DNA of 38,450 nucleotides from Lysobacterales bacterium (GCA_029859505.1 JAOUCZ010000010.1:1-38450), one strand, 5' to 3'. Shown: positions 24,615 through 34,388, counted from the stretch's first letter. The notes: a model not told the origin generated them from the letters alone. Numbers and translations are program-made.

Positions 24615-26777
24615 CTACGCTGAAATGGACTCCAACCCAAGCTTCTGCCGTTCGCGGTTCAGATGCTCGATCATACGTGACTGCATCGCCTCGTATTCCG
24701 GATTCCCATCCAGTTCCTGAAAAAAAGGCAACTCCCTGCTGATCTTTGTTGATGTGATCAATCCGCGATCAATTGCCTCGGACAGGAGACTTAGAGCCTG
24801 ATCGTGTTCACCTTTCATCGCATGGTAGGAGGCCAGCGTCACCAGGAATTGTTGACCACGCACACCCTGGGCCTGCGATTGCTTCATGGCCGTTCCGAGC
24901 ATTGCCATGGCCGCTTCAAAACGGTCCTGGTTACCAATTCTGCTATAGGCCAATGCAATATGAGCCATTTCACGGTAGCCAAGAATCCCAGGCGGTACTT
25001 CCTGCTGGAAAGCAGAAAGATCGGGCCAGCGACCTTCGAGATATTCAACCAGCAAATCCGATTGGTCACTGGCATTCAAGAAGAAGAATAGCTCCCCTAC
25101 GTTCCCGTTCGCAGCCTTTTGCTGTGCCACCATCATGGCTTCTTCATTGCGGCCAAGGTTTAAAAGGGCTGCGACTATAAAACCGGACCAGTGATCATCA
25201 AATATCTGCTCATACTGATGGGTGAGATAGTTTCCCCAGTTAACACCCACTTTATAAATCCTGTCGTTTGGTTGCTTATCCAACCCCAGCTGCATACGTT
25301 GCAGGCCGTCTGCTGCGAAACCCTCCTCAAAGTCTATCCATGCCCGGTTTCCCTCAAGTTGCACTGTGCCTTCAAAGAAAGGCTCGAGCCTGTCCAGGAA
25401 AGCACGAGCTTCGTCAGTCCTGTCCATTTGCGTCATCTGGTAAACGCGATTGCCTATGGCTGGTTTATACAGCGGATCGCGTTCGGCGATAGAATCCAAC
25501 AGTGCCATGCTTTCAGTGGCTCGGTTCACCTCCCAGTAATTGAGTACAAGCCAGTTAGCTGCGTTTACCATGCTGGGGTTGATGGACAGCGCTTTCTCCA
25601 GGACTTCTACGCCTTTGGCCGGGCGTGAGGGTGGACCGTTATAATACAAACCCATACCGGCCCACGCTTCGGCCAGGTCCTCATCCAGTGACAATGCCTT
25701 ATCCAGGTAGAGTTTTGATTGTACCTGCGCCTGCTCGTTAGGAATTTTCCCATAACTGGTATCAGATAAAAGTAACGTCACAATGCCACGCTGTGCGTAG
25801 GCGGGCGCATACTCAGGATCAATGGCAATGGCCTTATCCAGTAATTCAGCCGCCGAATCCAGCGTTAGCTCCTGTCGTTCATACATACGCTGCTTGGCCA
25901 GCAGATAAAGATCATAGACCTCCGAGTCGGTTCGAATGCTGCTGACAACCTGGACCTTTCCATCAAGCAAAGCCGCTTTCAGTTCTTGCAGAATGGATGT
26001 GGCAATCTCGTCCTGAATAGCGAAAACATCAATCAGCTCCCGATCATAGGTATCCGACCAAAGATGAAAACCGTCGTCCACCTTGACCAGTTGCGCGGTA
26101 ATACGAACCTTGCCACCGGCCTTGCGCACTGAACCCTCCAGAATATGGCTAACACCCAGGGTCTCACCAATTTGTCTCAGATCCTGGTTTTGCCCTTTGA
26201 AAGCAAAGGACGAGGTACGTCCGGCGACCTTCAGTTCCTTCACTTTGGCCAGTGCGTTAAGAATTTCCTCTGAAATTCCATCGGAGAAATACTCGTTGCC
26301 GGCATCATCGCTCATGTTGACAAAAGGTAATACGGCGATGGATTTGTCATCTTCGACTGGCAGTATTTCGCTGGCAGCCTGCTCGGAGACTGCCAGAGTT
26401 GTTGCCTCAACCAATGCCGTGTCGCGATCGGCTGAAAGTACAAACTTGTCGTAGGCAAAATAAGCGAGTGCCATTGCCATGACAGCGGTAATCACCACGT
26501 TGAGTTTCTTTCCGGTATCCGGGGTAATCGATTGTGAGCGGTCCACTTCGTGTTCGCGTTTGATTCCCTCGGGTGTCATTTCGAAGGCCCAGGCAAAAAA
26601 CAGTGCGAAGGGCAATCCGATAGCCAACAGGACCAACACGGATTTTATAGCCCATGCTGGTGTGCCAAAACTTTCAAATACCAACTGCAATACCTGGGCA
26701 ACCAACCAGGCAACCACGATGTAGGCAATACCTACCCTGAAGACATTTCGACGTTTTAGTTCGTTGAATAATGACAA
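24615..26777 (-). CDS. Membrane TolB/FlgO-like + tetratricopeptide-repeat protein
   Basis: The protein has 720 residues. The N terminus FNELKRRNVFRVGIAYIVVAWL begins two or three transmembrane helices (about 15-38, 43-65 and 98-116). Residues about 145-260 (SIAVLPFVNMSDDAGNEYFSDGISEEILNAL, shown in part) form the FlgO/TolB-N-like domain often seen behind adenylate-cyclase or winged-helix domains. Here no cyclase or DNA-binding domain is present. From about 275 to the end there are TPR-type helical repeats (AEAWAGMGLYY, ALSINPSMVNAANWLVLNYWE and others). Such proteins are multi-copy in some marine gammaproteobacteria and are thought to be signalling or scaffold proteins. The start is TTG 26777, which gives the family-typical N terminus. 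Confidence 0.82.
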   Translation of the reverse strand: MSLFNELKRRNVFRVGIAYIVVAWLVAQVLQLVFESFGTPAWAIKSVLVLLAIGLPFALFFAWAFEMTPEGIKREHEVDRSQSITPDTGKKLNVVITAVMAMALAYFAYDKFVLSADRDTALVEATTLAVSEQAASEILPVEDDKSIAVLPFVNMSDDAGNEYFSDGISEEILNALAKVKELKVAGRTSSFAFKGQNQDLRQIGETLGVSHILEGSVRKAGGKVRITAQLVKVDDGFHLWSDTYDRELIDVFAIQDEIATSILQELKAALLDGKVQVVSSIRTDSEVYDLYLLAKQRMYERQELTLDSAAELLDKAIAIDPEYAPAYAQRGIVTLLLSDTSYGKIPNEQAQVQSKLYLDKALSLDEDLAEAWAGMGLYYNGPPSRPAKGVEVLEKALSINPSMVNAANWLVLNYWEVNRATESMALLDSIAERDPLYKPAIGNRVYQMTQMDRTDEARAFLDRLEPFFEGTVQLEGNRAWIDFEEGFAADGLQRMQLGLDKQPNDRIYKVGVNWGNYLTHQYEQIFDDHWSGFIVAALLNLGRNEEAMMVAQQKAANGNVGELFFFLNASDQSDLLVEYLEGRWPDLSAFQQEVPPGILGYREMAHIALAYSRIGNQDRFEAAMAMLGTAMKQSQAQGVRGQQFLVTLASYHAMKGEHDQALSLLSEAIDRGLITSTKISRELPFFQELDGNPEYEAMQSRMIEHLNRERQKLGLESISA

Positions 26778-26975
26778 GTGTTGGCTTCTTTTTGTCCGCT
26801 ATTGCTTTTAAGCATAGTTGCTATGCCGGCAAATGCCAAAAGGAATCATTGAATCAACCCGGTGATGACAAAAACTACCTGTTAGTTTGACCTTACTAAG
26901 ACCCATTAGAAATCGCATATCACGAAACATGTATAGTAAGATTTAGTCAGTCGGCTAAATGGAACCAACACAGCC

Positions 26976-27653
26976 ATGAAGAAAAAACTTTTATGCTCAT
27001 TCCTGCTATCACTGGCCCTGTCTCTGCTGACCAGCCCCGTGCTTTCCAAAGAACCCGACCCGGAAGAATCAATGGATGGCCTGGAGCTCGTTACCAAGAA
27101 ATGGCGTACCAGGTTCTATATGGATACCAGCACGGACTGGAGTACTTTTACGAAGATTCAACTTGAAAAAGCCACGGTGGAGTTTAGAAAACACTGGGTC
27201 CGCGACCAGAAATTTCGCAGCAACAACCGTCCCACGGAAAAAGAACTGAATCGCATCAAGACGGATCTGTCAGAACTTCTTGACGAGGTATTTAAACAGG
27301 AACTTTTCGCGAGCAATACCTTTGTGATGAGTGAAACCGGCGGTGAGAATGTTATGCGCATCACACCCAGAATCGTCGATCTCGACATCATTGCACCAGA
27401 CCGTATGCGTGACCATATTGGCTATTCCATAACCGACTCAAAGGGGCGTATGACGCTCGAACTTGACATCCATGACTCAGCTAGCGGTAAGCTGCTCGCC
27501 CGGATGATTGACACCAGGGAAGACCCGCAACGTGACTACTGGGAGAGAACTACCAGTATTGACAATAAACGGGCAGCACGCTTTATCCTGATTCGCTGGT
27601 CAAGTGACTTGCGTGAATGGTTAGTTGAGGCCCGGCAAACTAGCCCGAAGTAA
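26976..27653 (+). CDS. DUF3313-like exported protein
   Basis: The protein has 225 residues. A signal peptide covers residues 1-25 (MKKKLLCSFLLSLALSLL, then ...PVLS before KEP), without a lipobox cysteine. The mature part contains TDWSTFTKIQLEKATVEFRKHW and MRITPRIVDLDIIAPDRM, which match the layout of DUF3313 proteins, usually periplasmic or lipoprotein and of unknown role. It is single, divergent from the TPR gene and convergent with recQ (9 bp between stops). A TATAGT box at 26932-26937 may be its -10 element, but no good -35 accompanies it. Confidence 0.72.
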   Translation: MKKKLLCSFLLSLALSLLTSPVLSKEPDPEESMDGLELVTKKWRTRFYMDTSTDWSTFTKIQLEKATVEFRKHWVRDQKFRSNNRPTEKELNRIKTDLSELLDEVFKQELFASNTFVMSETGGENVMRITPRIVDLDIIAPDRMRDHIGYSITDSKGRMTLELDIHDSASGKLLARMIDTREDPQRDYWERTTSIDNKRAARFILIRWSSDLREWLVEARQTSPK

Positions 27654-27662
27654 TCTCCGGCC

Positions 27663-29462
27663 TCAGGCTTCGTCACAGGCAATCGCTTCCAGGAATATGC
27701 TGCCATGACGCTCCAGTTTGACCTGACCCACGCCGTTGATCTCGAGAAACTCCTCTTCAGTTGAAGGCCGTTCGCTGCTCATCTCCACCAGTGCAACATC
27801 ACCAAAGATCACATAGGGTGGCACACCCTGTTCCTCGGCCAGTTGTTTGCGAATCTCCCGCAGCGTTTCAAATAAGCGCAGATCGTCTTCGCTGAGCTCT
27901 GCGATTGGACCGGTTTTCCTTTTCTTCTTTTTAAGCTTCTCCTGAACCCTGGGCCGTGCCAACTCCAGCGTCTCTTGCGCACGCAGCAAACTCGATGCCT
28001 TCGATGTGAGTTTGAGCACCGAAAAACTTGCAATATCCTGGATCAGGTAACCGCGGTGGATCAACTGGCGTATGATCGATGACCATTCGGTTGCGCTGTA
28101 CTCGCCACCGATATCATAGGTCGAGAGTCGCTCGTGATTGAATTTGCGTATACGTTCGTTATCCGCCCCGCGCAGCACATCCACAACATGCTTAACGCCA
28201 AAACTCTGACCCACACGATAAACACAGGACAAGACCTTGCGGGCCGCCTCGGTAGCATCGTACCTTTCCGGTGGGTCCAAACAGATGTCACAGTTACCGC
28301 AATCCACTTCCATCTGCTCGCCGAGGTAACCTAACAACACACGTCGACGACAGGTCAGGCTCTCTGCGAAACCCACCATTGAATTTAGTTTGTGTGACTC
28401 TATGCGACGCTGGTTTTCGTTAGCGTTCTGATCCAGGTGATAACGCGCCATGGCCACATCCTGGGTACCGAATAACAGTAGCGCTTCCGCTGCTAGGCCA
28501 TCACGACCGGCGCGTCCCGTCTCCTGGTAGTAACCCTCCATATGCCGTGGCAGATCGTAGTGCACGACAAAACGTACATTCGGTTTATCTATACCCATTC
28601 CGAAGGCCACGGTTGCAACTACAATCGATACATCATCACGAATAAACTGTTCCTGTACATCCCTCCGTACCTGAGGGGAAAGTCCTGCGTGGTAGGCGGC
28701 GGCCGAATAACCCCGGTCGCTAAGGGCACCGGCGATCTCTTCTACCCGCTTGCGCGAGAGCGCGTAGACAATTCCCGAGCTATCAGGGTGCCTGCTGAGA
28801 AAACGGTTCAACTGCCCCTGGGGTCGGTGCTTTTCGAGAACGGAGTAGCGGATATTTGGACGATCGAAACTGGTAGTAAACAAACGCGCCTGGTGCAAAC
28901 CCAGCACATTGACGATGTCGTCGCGGGTCTGGGGATCAGCGGTTGCCGTCAACGCAATAAAGGGCACTTCGGGAAAATGCTGCCGCAGCTCGCCCAGTGC
29001 TGCGTATTCCGGGCGGAAGTCGTGTCCCCACTGTGAAACACAATGGGCTTCATCTATGGCAATCAGCGCCAACGGAACATGCTCCAGACTACTGATAAAG
29101 CCGGCGCGCATCATTCGTTCAGGCGCCACGTAAAGCAGATCAAGTTCACCATTATGAAGCCTGGAAAGCACCAACCTCGCCTCTTCGGCATCCAGGTTGG
29201 AATTATACATTGCAGCCCTGATACCATTGGCCTGCAAAGCATCTACCTGGTCTTTCATCAAGGAGATCAGAGGTGAAACTACGATACCGAGACCAGTCCG
29301 GTGCAGCGCTGGCAACTGGTAGCAAAGTGATTTACCGCCACCCGTCGGCATCAATACAAAAGCATCATCGCCGGCCAGCACCTGCTCAATAATATCCTGC
29401 TGAAAAGGCCGGAAATCGTGCAGTCCGAAAACCTGCTGAAGGGTATCGTGGATGGAGTTCAT
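27663..29462 (-). CDS. recQ: ATP-dependent DNA helicase RecQ
   Basis: From ATG 29462 the protein has 599 residues, close to E. coli RecQ (about 610). Motif 0 is HDFRPFQQDII, Walker A is MPTGGGKS with K44, and motif II is DEAH at 137-140. The second RecA domain carries GMGIDKPNVRFVVHYD and QETGRAGRDG. The zinc-binding cysteines are in CRRRVLLGYLGE...CGNCDIC, then a winged helix, and an HRDC domain forms the C-terminal 75 residues. It is a 3'-5' helicase for recombination and replication-fork repair. The frame stays open 28 codons further upstream to a TTG at 29546, but that extension lacks family similarity. Confidence 0.96.
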   Translation of the reverse strand: MNSIHDTLQQVFGLHDFRPFQQDIIEQVLAGDDAFVLMPTGGGKSLCYQLPALHRTGLGIVVSPLISLMKDQVDALQANGIRAAMYNSNLDAEEARLVLSRLHNGELDLLYVAPERMMRAGFISSLEHVPLALIAIDEAHCVSQWGHDFRPEYAALGELRQHFPEVPFIALTATADPQTRDDIVNVLGLHQARLFTTSFDRPNIRYSVLEKHRPQGQLNRFLSRHPDSSGIVYALSRKRVEEIAGALSDRGYSAAAYHAGLSPQVRRDVQEQFIRDDVSIVVATVAFGMGIDKPNVRFVVHYDLPRHMEGYYQETGRAGRDGLAAEALLLFGTQDVAMARYHLDQNANENQRRIESHKLNSMVGFAESLTCRRRVLLGYLGEQMEVDCGNCDICLDPPERYDATEAARKVLSCVYRVGQSFGVKHVVDVLRGADNERIRKFNHERLSTYDIGGEYSATEWSSIIRQLIHRGYLIQDIASFSVLKLTSKASSLLRAQETLELARPRVQEKLKKKKRKTGPIAELSEDDLRLFETLREIRKQLAEEQGVPPYVIFGDVALVEMSSERPSTEEEFLEINGVGQVKLERHGSIFLEAIACDEA

Positions 29463-29732
29463 TGGGTTATCTTTTATCTCGAATACGGATAGCTGTTGCT
29501 GAACAGCGGCCATCATACATGTCCACGGGTCATTCGGCCCAGGCAATTTTCATCTATTTCCATTGACTCAGGCTAAACAGCCTGGCCAGTAAATAATATC
29601 AGCATCAAGCCATCCAGCGCGTAGGAAAAACACTCTTTGAAGCGCTATTGATCCTCGTCATTTAGCCTTTCCAAAATCCCCTGTAAGGTGGCGGTGGATG
29701 TAGATTTACCACCTCTGTCAATGGGATAAAGC

Positions 29733-31184
29733 ATGAATATTGAGCACGAGTACACAAAAAAAATACTGAACGCCTTCGAACAGATCAGCCAGGTCCCCCG
29801 GCCTTCTAAGAAAGAAGAAAAGATCGTTGCATGGTTGTTGAACTGGGCCGCTGAGAATGGACTGGAAACACGCACGGATGAAGCACTTAATGTCCTGATA
29901 AAAGTACCCGCATCAGCCGGCTTTGAAAACTCCCAGACCCTGGTTTTGCAGGGTCACATGGATATGGTCTGCGAAAAGGCCAAGGGTTTCAGCCACGATT
30001 TTGACAATGACCCAATCGAACTCATCTATACCGATGACGGCTGGCTTACAGCCAACCAGACGACACTGGGCGCCGACAACGGAATAGCCATAGCCATGGC
30101 GATGGTGGCTGCCACAGACAGCAGAGTGGACCACCCTGCCCTTGAATTGTTATTCACTACCGATGAGGAGACTGGCCTTACCGGTGCAACATCGTTGAAA
30201 CCCGGATTCATCCAGGGTAAGCAACTGCTCAACATCGACTCCGAGGATGAAGGGGTCTTTACCGTTGGCTGCGCCGGTGGAGAGGATGCCTGCATACGCC
30301 TACCCTTTATCACCGATAAACGCCCGGAGGGCTACACTGGCTTCAAGCTCGTAGGTGGAGGAATGTCCGGTGGCCATTCCGGAATCGATATCATTGAGGA
30401 ACGGGCCAATGCAATCAAGCTCCTGTTCAGGTGCATTCACCAGATTTCAGTAAAAACCGATGTACGCATCTCCTCGGTCAGCGGTGGTACCGCGCGCAAT
30501 GCCATCCCCCGGGATGCAGAAGCTGTTTTACTGATCCCGGCAAGCGATGCAGAAACGGCAATGGCTTGTATCGAACAACTGGACAAGAAATTGAAGTCGG
30601 AGTACCGCAAGACAGATCCAAACCTCAGTTATAGTATGACTCCTGTCAGTGGGGAGTTTAGTGCTGCAAGTGCCAACACGACCCGACGTACCATTGACAC
30701 GATCTTTAGCTATCCCGACGGCGTCACAGCCATGTCCAAGGACATTGAAGGGCTGGTTGAAACCTCAAACAACCTGGCCACTGTCAAGCTGGAAGATGAC
30801 AAACTGGTGATTCTCTCCAATCAGCGTAGTTCCAATATGGACAGCCTGGCACTGCTCTGTGACCGTATATTGTCCGTTGCCCGCCTGGCAGGCGCAGAGG
30901 GCGAGACCAATGGCGGTTATCCTTCCTGGCAGCCCAATATGGAATCCCGACTACTTGCACGTTGTCTGGACGTTTTCGAAGCGCGTTTTGGCAAAAAACC
31001 GGTAGTCGAGGCGATCCACGCCGGACTCGAATGCGGCATAATCGGATCAAAGTATGATGGTATGGACATGATCTCCTTCGGCCCCACCATCAAGAACCCC
31101 CACTCACCCGATGAAAAAATTGACATTGAATCCATTGGCAAGACCTGGGATTTCATGGTGGCCCTGTTCGAGTCATACAAATAG
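29733..31184 (+). CDS. pepD: Cytosol non-specific dipeptidase / aminoacyl-histidine dipeptidase (M20)
   Basis: The protein has 483 residues, the usual PepD length. The metal site of M20 peptidases is visible: H75 and D77 in GHMDMV, D115 in LGADNGIA, and the catalytic/metal E145-E146 in TTDEETGLTG. The lid-domain phrase GGGMSGGHSGIDI and the C-terminal GLECGIIGSKYDGMDMISFGP complete the family pattern. It hydrolyses a broad range of dipeptides, including carnosine-type Xaa-His, in the cytoplasm. The start ATG is preceded by GGGAT. It is divergent from recQ and transcribed alone; a hairpin stands 16 bp after its stop. Confidence 0.96.
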   Translation: MNIEHEYTKKILNAFEQISQVPRPSKKEEKIVAWLLNWAAENGLETRTDEALNVLIKVPASAGFENSQTLVLQGHMDMVCEKAKGFSHDFDNDPIELIYTDDGWLTANQTTLGADNGIAIAMAMVAATDSRVDHPALELLFTTDEETGLTGATSLKPGFIQGKQLLNIDSEDEGVFTVGCAGGEDACIRLPFITDKRPEGYTGFKLVGGGMSGGHSGIDIIEERANAIKLLFRCIHQISVKTDVRISSVSGGTARNAIPRDAEAVLLIPASDAETAMACIEQLDKKLKSEYRKTDPNLSYSMTPVSGEFSAASANTTRRTIDTIFSYPDGVTAMSKDIEGLVETSNNLATVKLEDDKLVILSNQRSSNMDSLALLCDRILSVARLAGAEGETNGGYPSWQPNMESRLLARCLDVFEARFGKKPVVEAIHAGLECGIIGSKYDGMDMISFGPTIKNPHSPDEKIDIESIGKTWDFMVALFESYK

Positions 31185-31199
31185 AAGAATTTCAGACAA

Positions 31200-31223
31200 C
31201 CGATCCGGTACAAACCGGGTCGG
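31200..31223 (+). terminator. Candidate terminator hairpin after pepD
   Basis: The arms ccgatccggt (31200-31209) and accgggtcgg (31214-31223) pair over 10 bp with one G-U, around a 4-base ACAA loop. The following sequence is only moderately T-rich (TTCCTTGTC), so rho-independent activity is likely but not certain. Confidence 0.45.
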
Positions 31224-31288
31224 TTCCTTGTCACTGTTTCCCCGGTAAAAGTCCGTGCCCTGCATAAGGGCCCTGGCAAACGGACAGC

Positions 31289-31540
31289 CTAACTTTTATC
31301 CTCAAATGAACTGGAGAATAGCAAGTCCCGGATTAGTATCCGGTAGACTTTGCCATCATTACGATCAGCGATATACAGGTTTCCCTGCTCGTCTTCACCA
31401 AAACTGGTCAGTCTTTCCGGGTCACTGAGCCGTGTCGGGTAGACCGCACCGTTATCAGGCACATAACCACCGAAGTCGATGGTTTCAATGAGAGACATTG
31501 CGGCCACGTGCCTGGCTGCCAGCGATATCCAGCTCACCAC
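31289..31540 (-). pseudogene. C-terminal remnant of a PQQ-dependent sugar dehydrogenase-like protein
   Basis: The frame encodes 83 residues. Its middle, DFGGYVPDNGAVYP...LTSFGEDEQGNLYIADRNDGKVYRI, is the final beta-propeller blade and C terminus of soluble PQQ-dependent aldose dehydrogenase (GSDH/sorbosone dehydrogenase family). The intact family members are about 350-450 residues with a signal peptide, all missing here. The first 15 or so residues look unrelated to the family and overlap, antisense, the start of the next fragment. The last residues, LLFSSSFED, resemble a short C-terminal tail found on exported proteins of some gammaproteobacteria. Confidence 0.6.
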
Positions 31541-31863
31541 AAATCGTGACTTTTACTTTCAGCGCATCTTTGATTGCTTTCGTTCAAGGCTGGCTGGATG
31601 ACCCCGCCTCCAACCATGGTTGGATACTACTTGGTGATGAAGTATTCATGCAGAATGCAAGCAGAATTCTGAGTCGGGAGCATACCGGGCCCGGGAACCC
31701 GCTTTTAATCCTGGAGTTTACCCCGCCACCGCCAACTGCTGTTCCTGTAATGACCACTACCGGTTTATTGGTATTGTTAATTTTCTTGCTATATTTGAGC
31801 GGTCTTTACTTACGCAAGCACCCCAAAAAAATAAGAAAACTTTACGGCACGTACATACCTTAA
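31498..31863 (+). pseudogene. C-terminal remnant of a DNRLRE-domain surface protein with IPTL-CTERM-like sorting tail
   Basis: The frame encodes 121 residues. From about 31545 it reads VQGWLDDPASNHGWILLGDE...SREH...LLILEFTP, the end of a DNRLRE (TGF-propeptide-like) domain usually found in large secreted proteins. It ends with VPVM-TTTGLLVLLIFLLYLSGLYLRKHPKK: a short motif, a transmembrane helix and a basic end, as in IPTL-CTERM/PEP-CTERM signals handled by exosortase-type systems. There is no signal peptide and most of the domain is missing, so it is a 5'-truncated remnant. Its first 40 or so bases are shared, antisense, with the preceding fragment. Confidence 0.6.
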
Positions 31864-32152
31864 AGGTTAATGATTCACTGGTTTGATCGACGACAGTCCG
31901 CCGGAATCACATCAAGGTAATTTTCAGACCACCCGATCCTAGCTGTAGCGCCACAAAGTACTTTGAAAATATTTTGCAGGTTTTCATATTAATCAAAACT
32001 CCATTCTCATTATGGGAGGTCGTTAACTTTTACCGGTTACTTCAAACTTTTTACATTGAGCTAAATCCAGCAATCCAATTTGATTGAACACTGCTTAATT
32101 GAAACGACGGGCATGAAAAGCGGACCTTGTACCTGTGGACGTACCATGCGCT
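31864..32152. other. 289-bp AT-rich spacer
   Basis: No gene, hairpin with T-run or repeat is evident between the DNRLRE fragment and the 3' end of the patatin gene. It probably belongs to the same eroded segment as the two fragments on its left. Confidence 0.5.
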
Positions 32153-33553
32153 TTAAGGCCGTGCGAGTTCCGCCAACAGTTGCTGGTATTCCGGATCTTC
32201 CCGCAACAGATCCCGCGCACTTTTGATCAACGCCTCAACCTGCTCGTCCGTCAGGTTGAAGGACGTAGGAATCTTGTTCAAAAACAGCTTCAATTGCGGT
32301 TGTGCAACCTGCTTGAAACTGACTTCAATAAAGTAAGATTTCACCTCATGCTCGGGAGTAGAAATGTTTGCAGTCCATTCTTCGAGACTGTCTCTGACCT
32401 CGTCTACGGTGGCCGCGTTATAGCGATGAAGTTGGACATCCGTCATTGCGTTCATAGAAGCAAGCATTGAAGGTTGCTTGGCGCTGGCATCCATTTCTGA
32501 TCGCTTTTCAGTGGATGCATTAACCGAAAGGACCACCACATGACGTGGTATTTTTCTCTGCGTTTTATGGATTAACTGGCCGGGACCGCCTGTAACGTTG
32601 ACGACGTCGGTCATGGCGCGCAAACCCATGTTATCGGTAATTCCACCGTCAACAAAGTGAATGAATTTGCGGCTTTCCTTATCAGAGTAAGACTCCAGAC
32701 CTTCCAGGGTTTCATACAGCACATCGCTGTGCTTTGCCATCTCAAGCGTTTGGGCTGACGGCTTAAACTTAGGACAGCCTGAATAGTTTTCGATAACAAC
32801 CGGATTGAAAACCACAGGTACTGCCGATGATGCCGTTACAGCAGAGGCCACCGGAAAATCACGAATATCAGAACACAACAGATTGAAGTAATCCTGGATA
32901 AATGAAAACCGAATACCATAAGCCAGATCAGAGGCGTTGATGATAATCATGGGACGGCCTGGCTGCATCATGTCTTTGAAGGTTGCGTCGTGAAACAGAA
33001 TCTTATTGTAATATTCAGCAGACCGCTCGGTACGCCCTTTGCGGGTGAACCAGTGAACCGGATTTAGTGCACTCTTTGTGAGATGCCCTTCAACATCCCT
33101 ACGCAGGAACTCATCCTCAAAATCATTAAAGATCCTGTCACCATAAAGCCCGTAATAGGCTGAAGTGAAACTACCCCCGGATACCGAACTGATGTGAGTA
33201 ACCTCATCAAGCAACCGTGACTCTCGACCCTCGATAACAATATTTGTATCGCGCAACTCTTCAAGTACACCATAGGCCATGGCCGCCGCACGCGTCCCAC
33301 CACCGGAGAAGGCCACGATAAAGACAAAATCGGCCGCTTCTTCGGACTGCGCCCAGGTTGTCAGGGAATAAGGTTGTCCCGCGTTAACATCAACACCTGG
33401 TTCATTGTGAATAACACCATAGGAAGAGCAACCGACGATCAGCAATAAAAGGAAACTGCTACAAAGTACGCGTATCCAGCAAATATGTAACAGAGCTTTG
33501 CCCCTCGGTTCACTAATGGATCGTTTTAGTCGAAATTCTTTCAAAGCAACCAT
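32153..33553 (-). CDS. Patatin-like phospholipase, predicted lipoprotein
   Basis: The protein has 466 residues. Residues 25-42 form a lipoprotein signal (SSFLLLLIVGC, lipobox cysteine C42), so it should be lipid-anchored in the cell envelope. The catalytic block is complete: oxyanion loop GGGTRA at 84-89, nucleophile S125 in SSVSGGS (first glycine of the GxSxG motif replaced by serine) and the dyad aspartate D302 in FVDGGITDN. The family hydrolyses acyl esters of phospholipids. An unusually long charged N-terminal region (24 residues) precedes the signal; a later start could be used, but no other ATG lies before the hydrophobic core. It is transcribed alone, divergent from the ECF unit. Confidence 0.88.
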   Translation of the reverse strand: MVALKEFRLKRSISEPRGKALLHICWIRVLCSSFLLLLIVGCSSYGVIHNEPGVDVNAGQPYSLTTWAQSEEAADFVFIVAFSGGGTRAAAMAYGVLEELRDTNIVIEGRESRLLDEVTHISSVSGGSFTSAYYGLYGDRIFNDFEDEFLRRDVEGHLTKSALNPVHWFTRKGRTERSAEYYNKILFHDATFKDMMQPGRPMIIINASDLAYGIRFSFIQDYFNLLCSDIRDFPVASAVTASSAVPVVFNPVVIENYSGCPKFKPSAQTLEMAKHSDVLYETLEGLESYSDKESRKFIHFVDGGITDNMGLRAMTDVVNVTGGPGQLIHKTQRKIPRHVVVLSVNASTEKRSEMDASAKQPSMLASMNAMTDVQLHRYNAATVDEVRDSLEEWTANISTPEHEVKSYFIEVSFKQVAQPQLKLFLNKIPTSFNLTDEQVEALIKSARDLLREDPEYQQLLAELARP

Positions 33554-33947
33554 GATATTTTAGCCCCATAGGTTTTATTAACCCGTGAACATGCAATTCA
33601 GCTGACAGACATTAAACCACAACGCTTTCAAATCTTTACAAGCTTCTTTGCCACTTTAGGTAAAGCCACATCTGTCCGTTCTTTTTCCGAGCCAACACCA
33701 GTGCCATACCGACGTTGACTGATTGTAAATTTTATCTGAAAGCGGCATGTATTACCGGACTTTCCGAAAAGAGTAAGGATTGATAATTGTCGGAGTTACA
33801 ATCGATAAACATACAAACTAAAATGTTCCAATATGTAACGTAAGTTCACTATTTGAACTCTGATCAGAAAAAAAATGAAATAAAACATCCAAATCACCAT
33901 GAAGTGGATCATTAATAGTAGTACACACTGATTCACAGGAGAGAGTA
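33554..33947. promoter_or_regulatory. 394-bp AT-rich divergent promoter region with AGTTCA/TGAACT palindrome
   Basis: This lies between the patatin gene (leftward) and the ECF sigma unit (rightward). No gene is seen. An inverted repeat AGTTCA (33843-33848) and TGAACT (33854-33859) with a 5-bp spacer is a candidate operator, 90 bp before the DUF6249-like gene. A strong ribosome-binding site AGGAGAGAG stands just before its ATG at 33948. ECF factors often drive their own promoter, but no clear GAAC-type -35 with a paired -10 could be fixed. Confidence 0.4.
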
Positions 33948-34376
33948 ATGCAAAGTTTTAGTCTGGGTGCAGGTCTGGCATCACTGGCATTTTGGGGTTT
34001 CATTGCTTCAGTCGTCGTTGCGGGAATCTGGTTTGACATACGTAAACGAGAAGCCCAACACGAGACCGTACGCCGCATCATTGAAAGCGGTAAGCCGATT
34101 GACGAGGAGTTGATGGACAAATTGCTGTCAATGGGTAGCGGCAAAAGCGACCGGCTTGACCGGAACTTCAAGATCACTGGACTGATCATGCTTCCCACTG
34201 CCGTTGGTCTTGCAATCTTTGGTCTGATCATGGGAACTCAATTTCCGCAATCACAACTTCCACTTTTGGGCGCGGCCGCGCTGGTGGGGTGTATCGGTCT
34301 TGGTTTCCTGGTAACCGCAAATATTGCCAAACGGTGGTATGCCAGCGACCATGAAGCTACGAACAATTTAATCTAG
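33948..34376 (+). CDS. DUF6249-like small membrane protein
   Basis: The protein has 142 residues. One N-terminal helix (about 8-27) is followed by a cytoplasmic stretch KREAQHETVRRIIESGKPIDEELMDKLL, then two helices (about 73-95 and 101-123). The sequence and its position directly before an ECF sigma factor match the DUF6249 group, which commonly forms a three-gene unit with a sigma factor and another small membrane protein. A role in controlling the sigma factor is likely by context but not shown. It has a strong ribosome-binding site and is first in the operon. Confidence 0.75.
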   Translation: MQSFSLGAGLASLAFWGFIASVVVAGIWFDIRKREAQHETVRRIIESGKPIDEELMDKLLSMGSGKSDRLDRNFKITGLIMLPTAVGLAIFGLIMGTQFPQSQLPLLGAAALVGCIGLGFLVTANIAKRWYASDHEATNNLI

Positions 34377-34388
34377 GGAATCGTTTTT

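Noticed and set aside
29463-29546. 28-codon N-terminal extension of RecQ from TTG 29546
   Set aside because: The added residues lack similarity to RecQ N termini, while ATG 29462 gives the usual length and start.
31200-31223. tRNA-like or riboswitch reading of the hairpin after pepD
   Set aside because: A single 10-bp stem with a 4-base loop and no further paired arms; terminator or transcript-end hairpin is the simpler reading.
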